Below, piece after piece: positions 17,208 through 26,600 of a stretch of 64,000 bases of DNA; the first letter of the stretch is position 1, and each line of letters opens with the position of its first letter. The notes beneath the pieces are model-generated. The model made no database searches, was not told the DNA's origin, and worked only from the letters and a program-made list of their open reading frames with translations. A program made the translations under genes and the position numbers. This stretch comes from Chryseolinea soli. Lineage in GTDB: Bacteria; Bacteroidota; Bacteroidia; Cytophagales; Cyclobacteriaceae. The DNA lies in the NCBI RefSeq assembly GCF_003589925.1, contig NZ_CP032382.1, forward strand, positions 4,526,001-4,590,000. Reading direction: 5' to 3'.

Positions 17208-19937
17208 ATGAAAAGAACCTTTACTCTCTTCTCTTCCAAGCGTATGTGCAACGGCCGGCCGTTGCCACCCCTGCAGGCCTCGCGGCTCGGGCAAATGCTC
17301 CTCATCATCCTATTCCTGTTCACGACGGTTTGCGTGCAAGCCCAGATCACGTTGCTACAGGATTATCAAAACAATCATTCCGCCGCCATTGGAACCTTCC
17401 AGGGCATCAACTTTCGCGAAGCCGGCTTCTCCGGACTCTATGCCATTCCCGGCACCAATGGAAAAGAATTCTGGACGCTCTCCGACAGAGGCGTCAACGT
17501 AGATGCGGCCAACGCCAACCCTGCCGCGTGTCGTCCCACCTATGACAAGATCTATGGTTTCCCCTCGTATGCACCCAAGATCCATCGCATCCGGGTCAAC
17601 GGCGACTCGGTGCAGATCCTACAGACCATCACCATGAAACGTCCCGACGGCACCAATGCTACCGGTATCATCAACCCGACGGGCTTTGGCAGCACGGCCC
17701 AGGAAATGGCTTCGACTGACACGGTGTTGAACTGTGCCAACTTCAATCTGAAGATCGCTCCCAAAGATGTGTGGGGCATCGACTCCGAAGGTATCGTGCG
17801 CGATGGCGACGGTAACTTCTGGGTGTGCGAAGAGGGTGGACCCACCGTGTGGAAGATCAGTCCCAACGGTGTGGTGTTGAAACGCTTCACGCCCTATGCC
17901 AACATGGCCGGCGCCCAACCGCAGGACGTGCAGATCGATACCGTATTCAAGTATCGCAAAAACAACCGCGGCTTCGAAGGCATCTCGATCACGCCCAGCG
18001 GAAAGATCTATGCCATCATCCAAAGCCCCGTACTCTACCCGAATAAAAGCGTAGGCGAAGGCACGCGCATCCATCGCATCCTCGAAATAAATCCTGTCAA
18101 CAACGCGACGCGCATGTTTGCCTATGTGAACGACGGCATCATCGGCACCGGTGGCAACCAGATCCGCCTCCGCGATTGGAAGATCGGCGACATGGCGGCC
18201 ATCAATGACCATTCCTTCCTCGTGCTGGAAGCAGCCTTGCGCGGCACGACGGACATCAAAAGAATATACCGCATCGAACTGAGCGGTGCCACGCCCGTGA
18301 CCTCTGCACTCTACAATGGCCTCACCCTCGAAGCGCTCGTCGACACCACGGGCCTTAGTGCACAAGGCATCAAGCCCGTGAAGAAGACGCTGGTCATGGA
18401 CCTGCTGGCCAACGGATGGCCGTCGGTGTTGGACAAGGCCGAAGGACTCGCCATTCTCAACGACAGCACGATCGCCATCACGAACGACAATGATTATGGC
18501 CAGTCGTCGCCATTGGAAAATGGTATCGCTACCGCCACCACCAACAAGAGCCATGTGTTTGTCTATCGCTTGTCGGGTGCCAACAAGCTGGAAGGTTACC
18601 AGGCCAGTTGTCAATTGTCGGCTGAAGAAATTTCGGGGCCTGCTAATGCCTGCGCCTTCATGGGCAACTTGGGCGAAGTGGCCACCTATAGCGTAGTGGC
18701 CACGAACGGCGCTGACTTTGCGTGGACGTTACCGAAGCAGGCCACGCTGGTGTCCGGTCAGGGTACCAACACCATTCGCGTTAAATTCCTCCGCGGCTTT
18801 GTTGGCGGAACCATTGGCGTGAAGATCACCAGTACCTGCGGCACCGATGTGGTCACCCGTTCACTGAACATAACGAAGTCATTGCCGGCCACACCGGAGA
18901 CGATCAATGGCCCCTCCAGTGTATGCGACTTTGTCGGCACCTCCACGCAAGCGACTTATTTTATCGAGACCACGGAGGACGTCGTTGAATATCGTTGGAC
19001 CGTCCCCGCGCAGGTTGCCCTGGTCGGCGGGCAAGGCACAGATTCCATACAAGTCATCTTTACTTCCCGGTTCAAAACGAGCGACATTAAAGTGAAGGCC
19101 ATATCCGGTTGTGGCACGAGTGCTTTCCGCACGCTGGCATTGTCTTCCACACCTCCGGCAAAACCCGGTGCTATTGCAGGTCAAAGCTATGCCATCTGCA
19201 GTCCGAACAATATAGTGACCTACAGCGTCGCCCCGGTTCCCCAGGCAACATCCTACCAATGGACGACCACCGTACCCGGCGCGATCATCTCCGCCACAGG
19301 CAACGAAGCCACGATCACTTTCCCGCCCTTTGTTAGCGGCCTCGTGACGGTGGCAGCGGTCAACGACTGCGGCACCAGTGCAGCCCGTACGTTGACGGTC
19401 CACTCCAAAGCAGCCACCCCCGGCAGCATTCATGGTCCATCCGAAGTTTGTCAAGGAACGCTTCAAACCTTTAGCATCGATACGCTGGCCGGCGTGTTGT
19501 ACTACGACTGGTCGGTACCCAAAGGCAGCGTGATCCAATCCGGTGTGGGCACAGCCTCCATCACCGTACAGATCGGCTCCGAAAGCGGTGCTGTAAAAGT
19601 ACGTGCCGTCACCGGCTGCGACGTGGGTACCAACGCCAAGCTCGACCTGGAAGTGAAACGCTGCCACGGCGGCCCTACACGTTGTGACCTCGTCCTCTAT
19701 CCCATCCCGACCAAAGGACAACTCTACTTCCGCTTCGACACCGACGAGAAAGTGACCTTCCAGGTAGCCATCACCCACGCGATCACGGGCACCACCGTCT
19801 TCCGCACCACGGGCACGGTTGACCCTGATGACAATACTTACGCCGCTGATCTCTCCCAACTTCCGAACGGTTACTACATCGTCCACGTAACCTCCGGTTC
19901 GTTCAGCCGCCATCAACGCATAGAGATTAAACGTTAG
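17208..19937 (+). CDS. Secreted phytase-like esterase with PKD-like repeats and T9SS type A sorting domain
   Basis: 909 residues. Signal peptide with an extended basic N-region, hydrophobic core LLIILFLFTTVCV and cleavage after VQAQ. Residues ~60-440 form an 'esterase-like activity of phytase' beta-propeller-type domain: 'FSGLYAIPGTNGKEFWTLSDRG', 'DSEGIVRDGDGNFWVCEEGGP', 'GFEGISITPSGKIYAIIQS'. Then come four Ig/PKD-like units of ~85 residues, with recurring 'W(T/S)xPxxxxxxxGxGTxxIxV' and paired Cys. The C-terminal ~80 residues ('LYPIPTKGQLYF...LPNGYYIVHV...QRIEIKR') are a Por/T9SS type A sorting domain, so the protein should cross the outer membrane by type IX secretion and be displayed or released. 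The substrate may be a phosphoester but is not proven. A strong terminator follows immediately. Confidence 0.88.
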   Translation: MKRTFTLFSSKRMCNGRPLPPLQASRLGQMLLIILFLFTTVCVQAQITLLQDYQNNHSAAIGTFQGINFREAGFSGLYAIPGTNGKEFWTLSDRGVNVDAANANPAACRPTYDKIYGFPSYAPKIHRIRVNGDSVQILQTITMKRPDGTNATGIINPTGFGSTAQEMASTDTVLNCANFNLKIAPKDVWGIDSEGIVRDGDGNFWVCEEGGPTVWKISPNGVVLKRFTPYANMAGAQPQDVQIDTVFKYRKNNRGFEGISITPSGKIYAIIQSPVLYPNKSVGEGTRIHRILEINPVNNATRMFAYVNDGIIGTGGNQIRLRDWKIGDMAAINDHSFLVLEAALRGTTDIKRIYRIELSGATPVTSALYNGLTLEALVDTTGLSAQGIKPVKKTLVMDLLANGWPSVLDKAEGLAILNDSTIAITNDNDYGQSSPLENGIATATTNKSHVFVYRLSGANKLEGYQASCQLSAEEISGPANACAFMGNLGEVATYSVVATNGADFAWTLPKQATLVSGQGTNTIRVKFLRGFVGGTIGVKITSTCGTDVVTRSLNITKSLPATPETINGPSSVCDFVGTSTQATYFIETTEDVVEYRWTVPAQVALVGGQGTDSIQVIFTSRFKTSDIKVKAISGCGTSAFRTLALSSTPPAKPGAIAGQSYAICSPNNIVTYSVAPVPQATSYQWTTTVPGAIISATGNEATITFPPFVSGLVTVAAVNDCGTSAARTLTVHSKAATPGSIHGPSEVCQGTLQTFSIDTLAGVLYYDWSVPKGSVIQSGVGTASITVQIGSESGAVKVRAVTGCDVGTNAKLDLEVKRCHGGPTRCDLVLYPIPTKGQLYFRFDTDEKVTFQVAITHAITGTTVFRTTGTVDPDDNTYAADLSQLPNGYYIVHVTSGSFSRHQRIEIKR

Positions 19938-19960
19938 CGATTTGGATTTACGGTTTAGAA

Positions 19961-19988
19961 AAAGAAGCAGCCCCCGGGCTGCTTCTTT
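19961..19988 (+). terminator. Intrinsic terminator after the phytase-like gene
   Basis: A perfect inverted repeat AAAGAAGCAGCCC / GGGCTGCTTCTTT (13 bp, GC-rich core) with a minimal loop, followed by GTTTTTG, lies 23 bp after the stop codon. Confidence 0.9.
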
Positions 19989-20090
19989 GTTTTTGTTCAC
20001 GTGGTAAAAAAACAAATCAGACCACCTGGACAATTCACTCCGATTCAAATGCCCGCAAAGAACCGATCCGCCACACTTGGACCCATCATA

Positions 20091-20112
20091 AAGTAAGTCT
20101 TCAGACTTACTT
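20091..20112. repeat. Perfect inverted repeat upstream of a secreted-protein gene
   Basis: AAGTAAGTCT-TC-AGACTTACTT forms a 10-bp palindrome with a 2-bp centre, 67 bp upstream of the ATG at 20179. It lacks a T-tract and lies in the AT-rich promoter zone, so it may be an operator instead of a terminator. Confidence 0.4.
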
Positions 20113-20178
20113 CAATATCACAACTATATCACTAATATTACCTTTTAAGATGATATACTAACCCGTTGCGTATACGCC

Positions 20179-21213
20179 ATGAGAAAAGGTATTACTGTAT
20201 TATATCTATTTGTGCTTTTGGCGGGCTTTTCGCTTAAAGCACAAACGGATCATTCAGGGATTGCTGTCACTGACAAGTTTATATGGGTCAGCACCGGAAG
20301 ACTTCACAAGTTTGATAAGACCACGGGGGAGCGCCTGGAAAAGAATAGCGGTAGCTCCGTCACCTATTTTCTTATGACAAAGGATCACAAGGGAAATCTG
20401 GTAGTTGCCGGCAGCGACCATAACATCTGGAGACACATCGATCAAACGAATACGAGGGAGGTTTTGGCTAGATTTAATGGAAGACCCTATGGGATGGTGC
20501 TTGACAGTCGCGACAATATCTATTTCATCACCGACAAGGGAATAGAGGAGGAGCAAACCGGCGAGGTCTACTTCTCCAACGTCTCGTTGAACAACCAGAT
20601 TCGCATCCGAGACAATTGGGGCAATCCGTATTGTTATTATATCGATAAGCAGGACCGGATCTGGCTGGGTTTTGGTTATGGTGAATGGGGTGGGAATTTG
20701 TTCATTTTTGATACGGTCAGCAAAACATTTTTAACCCCCGACCTCAACGATTTTAGAATTGCCCTCTGGCCGATCAAATCCTTCTTTGAAGATAACGACG
20801 CGGTCTATGCATCCGCGGGGCTGCAGCACATGATGACCAGCGGCATCATCGTCAGATTCGACAACCTGAAGGCGTCGGTGTTATTGGAAAGCCGCGAAAA
20901 AATGAAAGACGGGAACATGGCGCCAGGAGAATACATTGGACCGGCTACATTTAGTCCGGCTGACAGCTCCATTTGGTTTTACTCCCAGCACGGAGTTTTC
21001 AAAGGAAATAAAAACAAGGATCTTTCGAAGCTGGAGAATTGGCAACTCATTTTTAAACCGAAACTCAGTTGGCAATATGGACAACCCTATGCCGTAGGTT
21101 CTCCCATGAACGTCACCCGCTTGATCGCTATCGATAAAACAAGGTTTGTCCTGCTCTCTGTCAACGACGGCGCTTTTTATTATGATGGAACGCAGTTCAA
21201 GAAATTGGATTAA
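20179..21213 (+). CDS. Secreted protein of unknown function, probable beta-propeller
   Basis: 344 residues with a signal peptide (MRKGITVLYLFVLLAGFSLKAQ). The mature part is rich in short beta-strand repeats of the kind seen in propeller proteins: 'DHKGNLVVAGSDHNIWRH', 'DSRDNIYFITDKG', 'DKQDRIWLGFGYGEWGG', 'SPADSSIWFYSQHG', 'IDKTRFVLLSVNDGAFYYDG'. The 'D(S/K)xD-x-I(Y/W)' motif at the head of blades recalls two-component-regulator/YVTN-like propellers, but no named family is certain. It is monocistronic: a terminator lies upstream after the previous gene, and a 450-bp gap follows before the sigma-factor gene. Role and ligand are unknown. Confidence 0.8.
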   Translation: MRKGITVLYLFVLLAGFSLKAQTDHSGIAVTDKFIWVSTGRLHKFDKTTGERLEKNSGSSVTYFLMTKDHKGNLVVAGSDHNIWRHIDQTNTREVLARFNGRPYGMVLDSRDNIYFITDKGIEEEQTGEVYFSNVSLNNQIRIRDNWGNPYCYYIDKQDRIWLGFGYGEWGGNLFIFDTVSKTFLTPDLNDFRIALWPIKSFFEDNDAVYASAGLQHMMTSGIIVRFDNLKASVLLESREKMKDGNMAPGEYIGPATFSPADSSIWFYSQHGVFKGNKNKDLSKLENWQLIFKPKLSWQYGQPYAVGSPMNVTRLIAIDKTRFVLLSVNDGAFYYDGTQFKKLD

Positions 21214-21665
21214 TACAACCTACGACCGAATCGACTTTGATTTTTTACCAAGGGTTCCATTGAGCGCGCACTCATGAAGTTTTTAACGCACCCGCATTTG
21301 CATAAACGTCTGGATGAAATAAAAAATACAGGGCGTATGCTGAGGATACTTCTGATTCCGAAGGTGGTGTTGATTAAGTTCGCGAAGCCTGCACGTGGTT
21401 GATGGAACATGCAAGTGACAATTATCGGTAACGTTCTCGTTCCGCGCTCGTCCAACTTTGTGATCAGCTTCAAAAAGATTTCAGCCCGCCCGTTGCAATG
21501 CGCTGGATATGAATGCTTTGCCAAAGAATAAAATCTCTGGTCAACGGCCTTTCCAGCCCTCAAACGTTGCCAAATTTTGAACAAACGATTGCATTTATTA
21601 AACGTTATGCATACACTTGTTTGAAAATTCCAGGTTTAGGCTGGGCACTTATAACCGCAGAACGG
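21214..21665. other. Intergenic region with no supported gene
   Basis: A 452-bp spacer before the ECF sigma-factor gene. A 124-codon minus-strand open frame (21210-21584) and a plus-strand frame beginning at 21274 and interrupted by TGA at 21400 are present. Neither resembles a protein I recognise and neither has a convincing start context. The sigma-gene promoter should lie in its 3' half; no clear -33/-7 pair was seen. Confidence 0.45.
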
Positions 21666-22241
21666 ATGCAGGAAGACTACGAATGGAGCGAGCAGGATCT
21701 GATAGTGGCATTGCAAAATAGCGATGCCCGGGCGTATAATGTCATCTTCAAACAATATTGGAAAACGTTATATCACCAGGCCTACACCAAACTGCAGTCG
21801 CATGAGATTGCCGAAGAGATCGTGCAAGATCTGTTCCTCACGCTGTGGGAAAAACGCAGCACCTTGTTGATCTCCAATTTGCAGCACTACCTGAAAGCCT
21901 CCCTGCGCAACAAATGCATCGACCACATCCGCGCCCGGATGGTGAAAGACAAATACTGGACCTACTACAAAACGTTCATCCCACGCCAAACCAACAACAC
22001 CCAGGAGATGGTGACCTACAACAACCTGGTGGAAGCCTTGGAGAGTGGCATGGCCCGTCTCCCCGAAAAAACAAAAGCCATCTTCTCCCTGAGCCGCTTC
22101 GAAGGCCGCTCCGTCGCCGACGTCGCCAAAGACCTCCAACTCTCCGAAAAAGCCGTAGAATATCACCTCACCAAATCCCTCAAAGTCCTCAAAGTCTACC
22201 TAAAAGACTTCGTCTTCCTCTTCCTCCTCTTTCTCCTCTGA
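21666..22241 (+). CDS. ECF RNA polymerase sigma factor (FecI-like, Bacteroidota type)
   Basis: 191 residues from the ATG at 21666 (MQEDYEWSEQDLI...). The frame is open upstream to 21513, but the added residues are not family-like. Region 2 ('YNVIFKQYWKTLYHQAYTKL...AEEIVQDLFLTLWEKR', ~22-70) and region 4 ('LPEKTKAIFSLSRFEGRSVADVAKDLQLSEKAVEYHLTKSL', ~130-172) are present. The hydrophobic tail 'FVFLFLLFLL' is common in sigma factors linked to SusC/D loci. It is co-directional with FecR, SusC(STN) and SusD, so it is expected to be released by its anti-sigma factor when the SusC receptor binds ligand and then to transcribe the susCD genes. Confidence 0.93.
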   Translation: MQEDYEWSEQDLIVALQNSDARAYNVIFKQYWKTLYHQAYTKLQSHEIAEEIVQDLFLTLWEKRSTLLISNLQHYLKASLRNKCIDHIRARMVKDKYWTYYKTFIPRQTNNTQEMVTYNNLVEALESGMARLPEKTKAIFSLSRFEGRSVADVAKDLQLSEKAVEYHLTKSLKVLKVYLKDFVFLFLLFLL

Positions 22242-22310
22242 TCCCCAGTCCGCTAAAATACCCGACGCCTGCCCGCTGCCCAGCTCCAGGCCCCTTCGCT
22301 ATTTGCCTCC

Positions 22311-22380
22311 TGGCTACTGACTACTGGCTACTGAATGCCGAGAAAAAGATCCTGACTCCCGACTCCTGATTTCTGACCCC
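22311..22380. repeat. Low-complexity TACTGAC/TACTGGC heptad-type repeat (copy 1)
   Basis: The spacer between the sigma and FecR genes holds tandem, imperfect TACTGAC / TACTGGC heptads followed by CTGAATGCC and CTGACTCCCGA-like words. The same words in near-identical arrangement recur at 32096-32175, 10 kb away, so this is a dispersed low-complexity element and not a chance composition. Confidence 0.6.
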
Positions 22381-22439
22381 TAATTTTTTTCCGAAATCGA
22401 TTTAGGGATTCCCCCGGCTTCCTCGTCTTCTACTGATAT

Positions 22440-23468
22440 ATGCGCGAAAACCCCATCCCCCGAAAGGAATTTGACAAAATCCTCGTCAAGTATCAAAAAG
22501 GCACCTGCACTCCCGAAGAGCAGGCCCTGGTGCAGCAATGGTATGATTCGATTGGAAAGGACGTAAACTTTTCCATGGATGAAGACCGGCAGCAGCAACT
22601 GGAGGAGAGCCTGTGGCAGAAATTGTCGTTCCGCATGCACGACCAGAAAGAGAAAGAGTCGCTGGGCGGTTACTGGAAGATCGCCGGTGTGGCCGCAGCC
22701 CTTTTCATCTGTGTGGGCGTGGGGTTCTATCTCGGCAAGCGCAAGATGGGAGAAGGCAACTTTGAAATAGCCTCCGGAACAGAAACGGTCATCACCAACG
22801 ATGAAAACGAACCCAAGGTGGTGACACTGGAGGACGGCAGCGTCGTCACCCTCCAACCATCGAGCACCATTCGGTTGGCCAAGCCCTTCAAAAAAGAGCG
22901 GCGTGAACTGCAGTTGACCGGGATGGCCTTTTTCGAGGTGGCCCACGATCAACAGCGACCGTTCCTCGTCTACACCAAGAACGTGATCACCAAAGTGCTC
23001 GGCACCAGCTTTTCGGTGCAGGCTGCGAAAGACGATCAGGCCATCGTGGTGGCCGTTCGGACCGGACGCGTTTCGGTGTCGCGCCAGGTGGAAAAGAATT
23101 TTGGTTTAACCAAATCGGTAAAGGAAGAGGCGATCCTGGTGCCCAATCAAAGAGCCATTTTCAACCTGAAGGAGGAAAAGGTGACCACCACGTTGGTGGA
23201 GGATCCCCAGCCCGTGGCCAAGACCGAAAAAGCGCAGGTGTTGAAGTTTGACGAGAAGCCCGTGGTGGCCATTCTGAAAACACTGGAGAAAATGTATGCC
23301 GTGGAAATCTTGTATGACGAAAAGACGCTGCAATCCTGCGAACTCACGACGGTGTTTTCGGAAGAGGGACTCTATGAGCGGTTGAGAATTATTTGCAAAG
23401 CCATCGATGGGACCTTCGAAGTGCAGGGCACCCGCATCGTTTTACAAAGCCATGGCTGCGCGAACTAA
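22440..23468 (+). CDS. FecR-family anti-sigma factor
   Basis: 342 residues. A cytoplasmic N-terminal part (~1-80, 'FDKILVKYQKGTCTPEEQALVQQWYDS', the sigma-binding region) precedes one transmembrane helix (~84-101, 'IAGVAAALFICVGVGFYLG'). The periplasmic FecR domain follows (~120-225: 'TLEDGSVVTLQPSSTIRL', 'RELQLTGMAFFEVAHDQQRPF', 'VLGTSFSVQA', 'VRTGRVSV'). The C-terminal DUF4974/STN-like domain (~265-335: 'FDEKPVVAILKTLEKMYAVEILYDEKTLQSCELTTVF') is the part expected to contact the receptor's STN domain. It lies 198 bp after the sigma gene and 180 bp before the SusC start. Confidence 0.93.
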   Translation: MRENPIPRKEFDKILVKYQKGTCTPEEQALVQQWYDSIGKDVNFSMDEDRQQQLEESLWQKLSFRMHDQKEKESLGGYWKIAGVAAALFICVGVGFYLGKRKMGEGNFEIASGTETVITNDENEPKVVTLEDGSVVTLQPSSTIRLAKPFKKERRELQLTGMAFFEVAHDQQRPFLVYTKNVITKVLGTSFSVQAAKDDQAIVVAVRTGRVSVSRQVEKNFGLTKSVKEEAILVPNQRAIFNLKEEKVTTTLVEDPQPVAKTEKAQVLKFDEKPVVAILKTLEKMYAVEILYDEKTLQSCELTTVFSEEGLYERLRIICKAIDGTFEVQGTRIVLQSHGCAN

Positions 23469-23546
23469 AAGGGACAATATCAAAATGACATACTACCCAA
23501 CTTTAACCAAGACCCTATGAGATAATTCTATCTGACCAAAAAAAGC

Positions 23547-23576
23547 AGGCCGATAATGTTGCAGCATTACCGGCCT
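23547..23576 (+). promoter_or_regulatory. Stem-loop in the FecR-SusC spacer
   Basis: AGGCCGATAATG / CATTACCGGCCT forms a 12-bp stem with one A-C mismatch and a 6-nt loop, 72 nt before the SusC start. A short T-tract (GGGTTTTT) begins about ten bases later. It could be a partial terminator that separates low-level regulator expression from induced susCD expression, or a processing site or leader. Confidence 0.4.
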
Positions 23577-23648
23577 CATACCGGGTTTTTCCAAGGGATG
23601 AACTCGGCGTTCGTTTTTGAATTGTTACACTCAAAACCTATTAAAGGT

Positions 23649-26600
23649 ATGAATAAACCTATTCCTAAAAAAATTATTGCTCTTATGAGATTAACGTTGA
23701 TACAAGCAGTAATGGCTGGCATTTTCAGCGTATGGGCCTATGGGTTCGAATCGAAGGGTCAGGAAATATTGGACCGGAAGATCTCCGTGCACGTTGAAAA
23801 GAAAAGTATCAAGTCTGTTCTTCAGTTCATCGAACAGGAAGCACAGGTAAAGTTTACCTATCAGTCACAACTCATCCGTTCGATCGGGCCTGTATCCATG
23901 GCGATCTCGGACGTAAAGGTGAGCGACGCCCTGGCCGAACTGCTTGGCCCCAGCATTTCTTACGAAGTGGATGGCAACCAAATCATTCTGAAACCCGCTC
24001 CCGCCGTTGAGGAGCCCGCCAGCAGCTACGAACAAGCCGTGCGCATGCAAAGCGTGGTTACCGTAACCGGCCGGGTGACCGACACCGATGGTCAACCTTT
24101 GCCCGGCTCGAACGTGGTGGTGAAAGGCTCGAACTCCGGGGTGACCTGCGACGCCGATGGCAAGTTCACCCTCGCGGTTCCCAACGAAGAATCCGTATTG
24201 GTCATTTCCTTTATCGGTTATGCATCCCAGGAGATCGTGGTTGGTTCGCAAACCGTTATCAACGTGACCATGGTTCCCGAATTGCAATCGCTCAGCGAAG
24301 TGGTGGTAGTTGGTTATGGTACACAGCGCAAGCAGGACGTTACCGGATCGATCTCTTCCATCAAGGGAGATGATTTGAAAACACAAGGTTCCAACACCAT
24401 CCAAAAATCATTACAAGGCCGTGCGGCCGGCGTGCAGGTTGAATCTGCCGGTGGCGAGCCTGGTTCGGGTGTGAAAATTTTGATCCGTGGTACCGGCTCG
24501 TTGAACAGCAACAACCCGCTCTACATTGTGGACGGTGTTCAGGTGGACAACATCAATAACCTCAACCCTTCGGATGTTCAGTCGATGGACATTCTCAAAG
24601 ACGCATCGGCGGCGGCCATCTACGGTTCGCGTGCTTCGAACGGCGTGGTGCTGATCACTACGAAATCGGGAGCGGAAGGCGACATCAAGATCGATTTCAA
24701 TTCCTATGTCGGGGTTGCGAACGTAACGAAAAAGATGGACGTTTTGAACGCGACTGACTGGGCTGCTGTGAGCAACGCCGCCCACGACAACGCAGGCCTC
24801 GCGCGTCTGGATGCAGCCAACAACCCTGCACCCACAACGGCCGGCACCGACTGGCAGAAGCAGATCTATCACACGGCACCCGTGCAGAACTATACACTCT
24901 CCGCCGGTGGTGGTGGAAAGAACTACAACTTCAATGTGTCGGGCGGATACCTCAACCAGGATGGTATCGTGAAGAACAGCAACTATGAGCGCATCAACCT
25001 GCGCATGAAATCGGAATTCACCAAAGGCATTTTCAAATTTGGACAAAGCTTTATCCTGAGCCGCGAGAATGCCAGACCGCAGCCTCCGGGCTTGGGTGGA
25101 CAAGGTGGAAACCCGGTTGAAGCCGCGACGAAGATGATCCCCGTATTCAACGTATACGACCCCACTGCCATTGGAGGTTATAGCGGTGCCTACGGTCCCG
25201 TAGTAGACGTGGCCAACCCGGTGGCGTCGTTGAATCTTCAAAAGATCCGGAACAACACCAACACCGCCATCCTGAATTTGTTTGCCGAGGTATCGCTTAT
25301 GAAAGACCTCAAATACAAATACAATTTGGGATACACCAACACCTCGGTGAATAACTTCAACTACATTGCGCCCTATCAGGTAGGAGCCTTGTTTGTGAAC
25401 CAGCTTTCCAAGCTCACCGAATTCAAAAGCCAGAACAACTACTTCCTCCAGGAGCATACCCTGAACTACAACAAAACATTTGGCAAACACAGCCTCCAGG
25501 TTTTGGGTGGTTTCACTTACCAGAACACGCAATACCGCACACTCACCGGCTATAAGACCGGTATGCCCACGGGCATCGAAGTGCTGGATGCCGGCACGGC
25601 CAATGCGTCGGTGGGAAGCAACGCCAAAGAGTACGCTTTGCTTTCTTACCTCGGACGCCTCGTGTATTCGTACGACAACCGCTACGTGATCACCGGTACG
25701 TTCCGTCGCGACGGCTCGTCACGGTTTGGTAACGGCTACAAGTATGGTACATTCCCTTCCATCGCCCTGGCATGGAACGCATCCAACGAAGACTTCTTCA
25801 GCGTGCTGGAACCGGTGGTATCGAACTTGAAAGTAAGAGCGAGCTATGGTGTGCTCGGTAACCAGGAAATCCCTGACTACCTGTATTCGCCCACCATCAA
25901 CGCGAACATCAACTATGTGGTAGGACAGGATCAACACCTCTGGAACGGATCCACACAAACTGCATTTGCCACACCGAACATCAAGTGGGAAAGCTCGAAA
26001 ACGTTCGACGTGGGAACCGACTGGGGTTTCTTTGGTAACAAACTGAACCTGACTGCCGACTATTTCATTCGCAAGAACACCGACATCCTGTTGCAGGTAC
26101 CCCTGCCGTTGTCGTCGGGTGCCAGTGGCAGCAACCCGTATGTGAACGCCGGTAGCATCACCAATAAAGGCCTTGAATTGGCGTTGAACTACAACAATCA
26201 AGTGAACGACTTCAAGTATCAATTGATCAGTACGTTCACCGCCATCAGCAACGAGGTGACCGCTTTGGGAACCGGAAGCCAGCAGATCTTTGGCGGCCAG
26301 CCCACGCACCACGGTGCTTCCGCTACCGTGACACAAGCCGGCTTGCCCGTGGGATCGTTCTACTTGATCAAAGATGCGGGGATCTTCCAAACACAGGAAG
26401 AGATCAACGCCTACTCGAAGAACGGGCAACTCATTCAACCCAACGCCAAACCCGGCGACATCAAATTTGAAGATGCCAACGGCGACGGTGTGATCGATCA
26501 GAACGACCGTCAATATGCCGGCAGCCCGACGCCGAAATTCTCTTACGGTTTTGGTGGTAATGCCGCTTGGAAGAATTTCGACATCACCATCTTCTTCCAG

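Noticed and set aside
21210..21584. 124-codon minus-strand frame, and an interrupted plus-strand frame from 21274
   Set aside because: Neither resembles a known family; the plus-strand frame is broken by TGA at 21400. A decayed gene cannot be shown.
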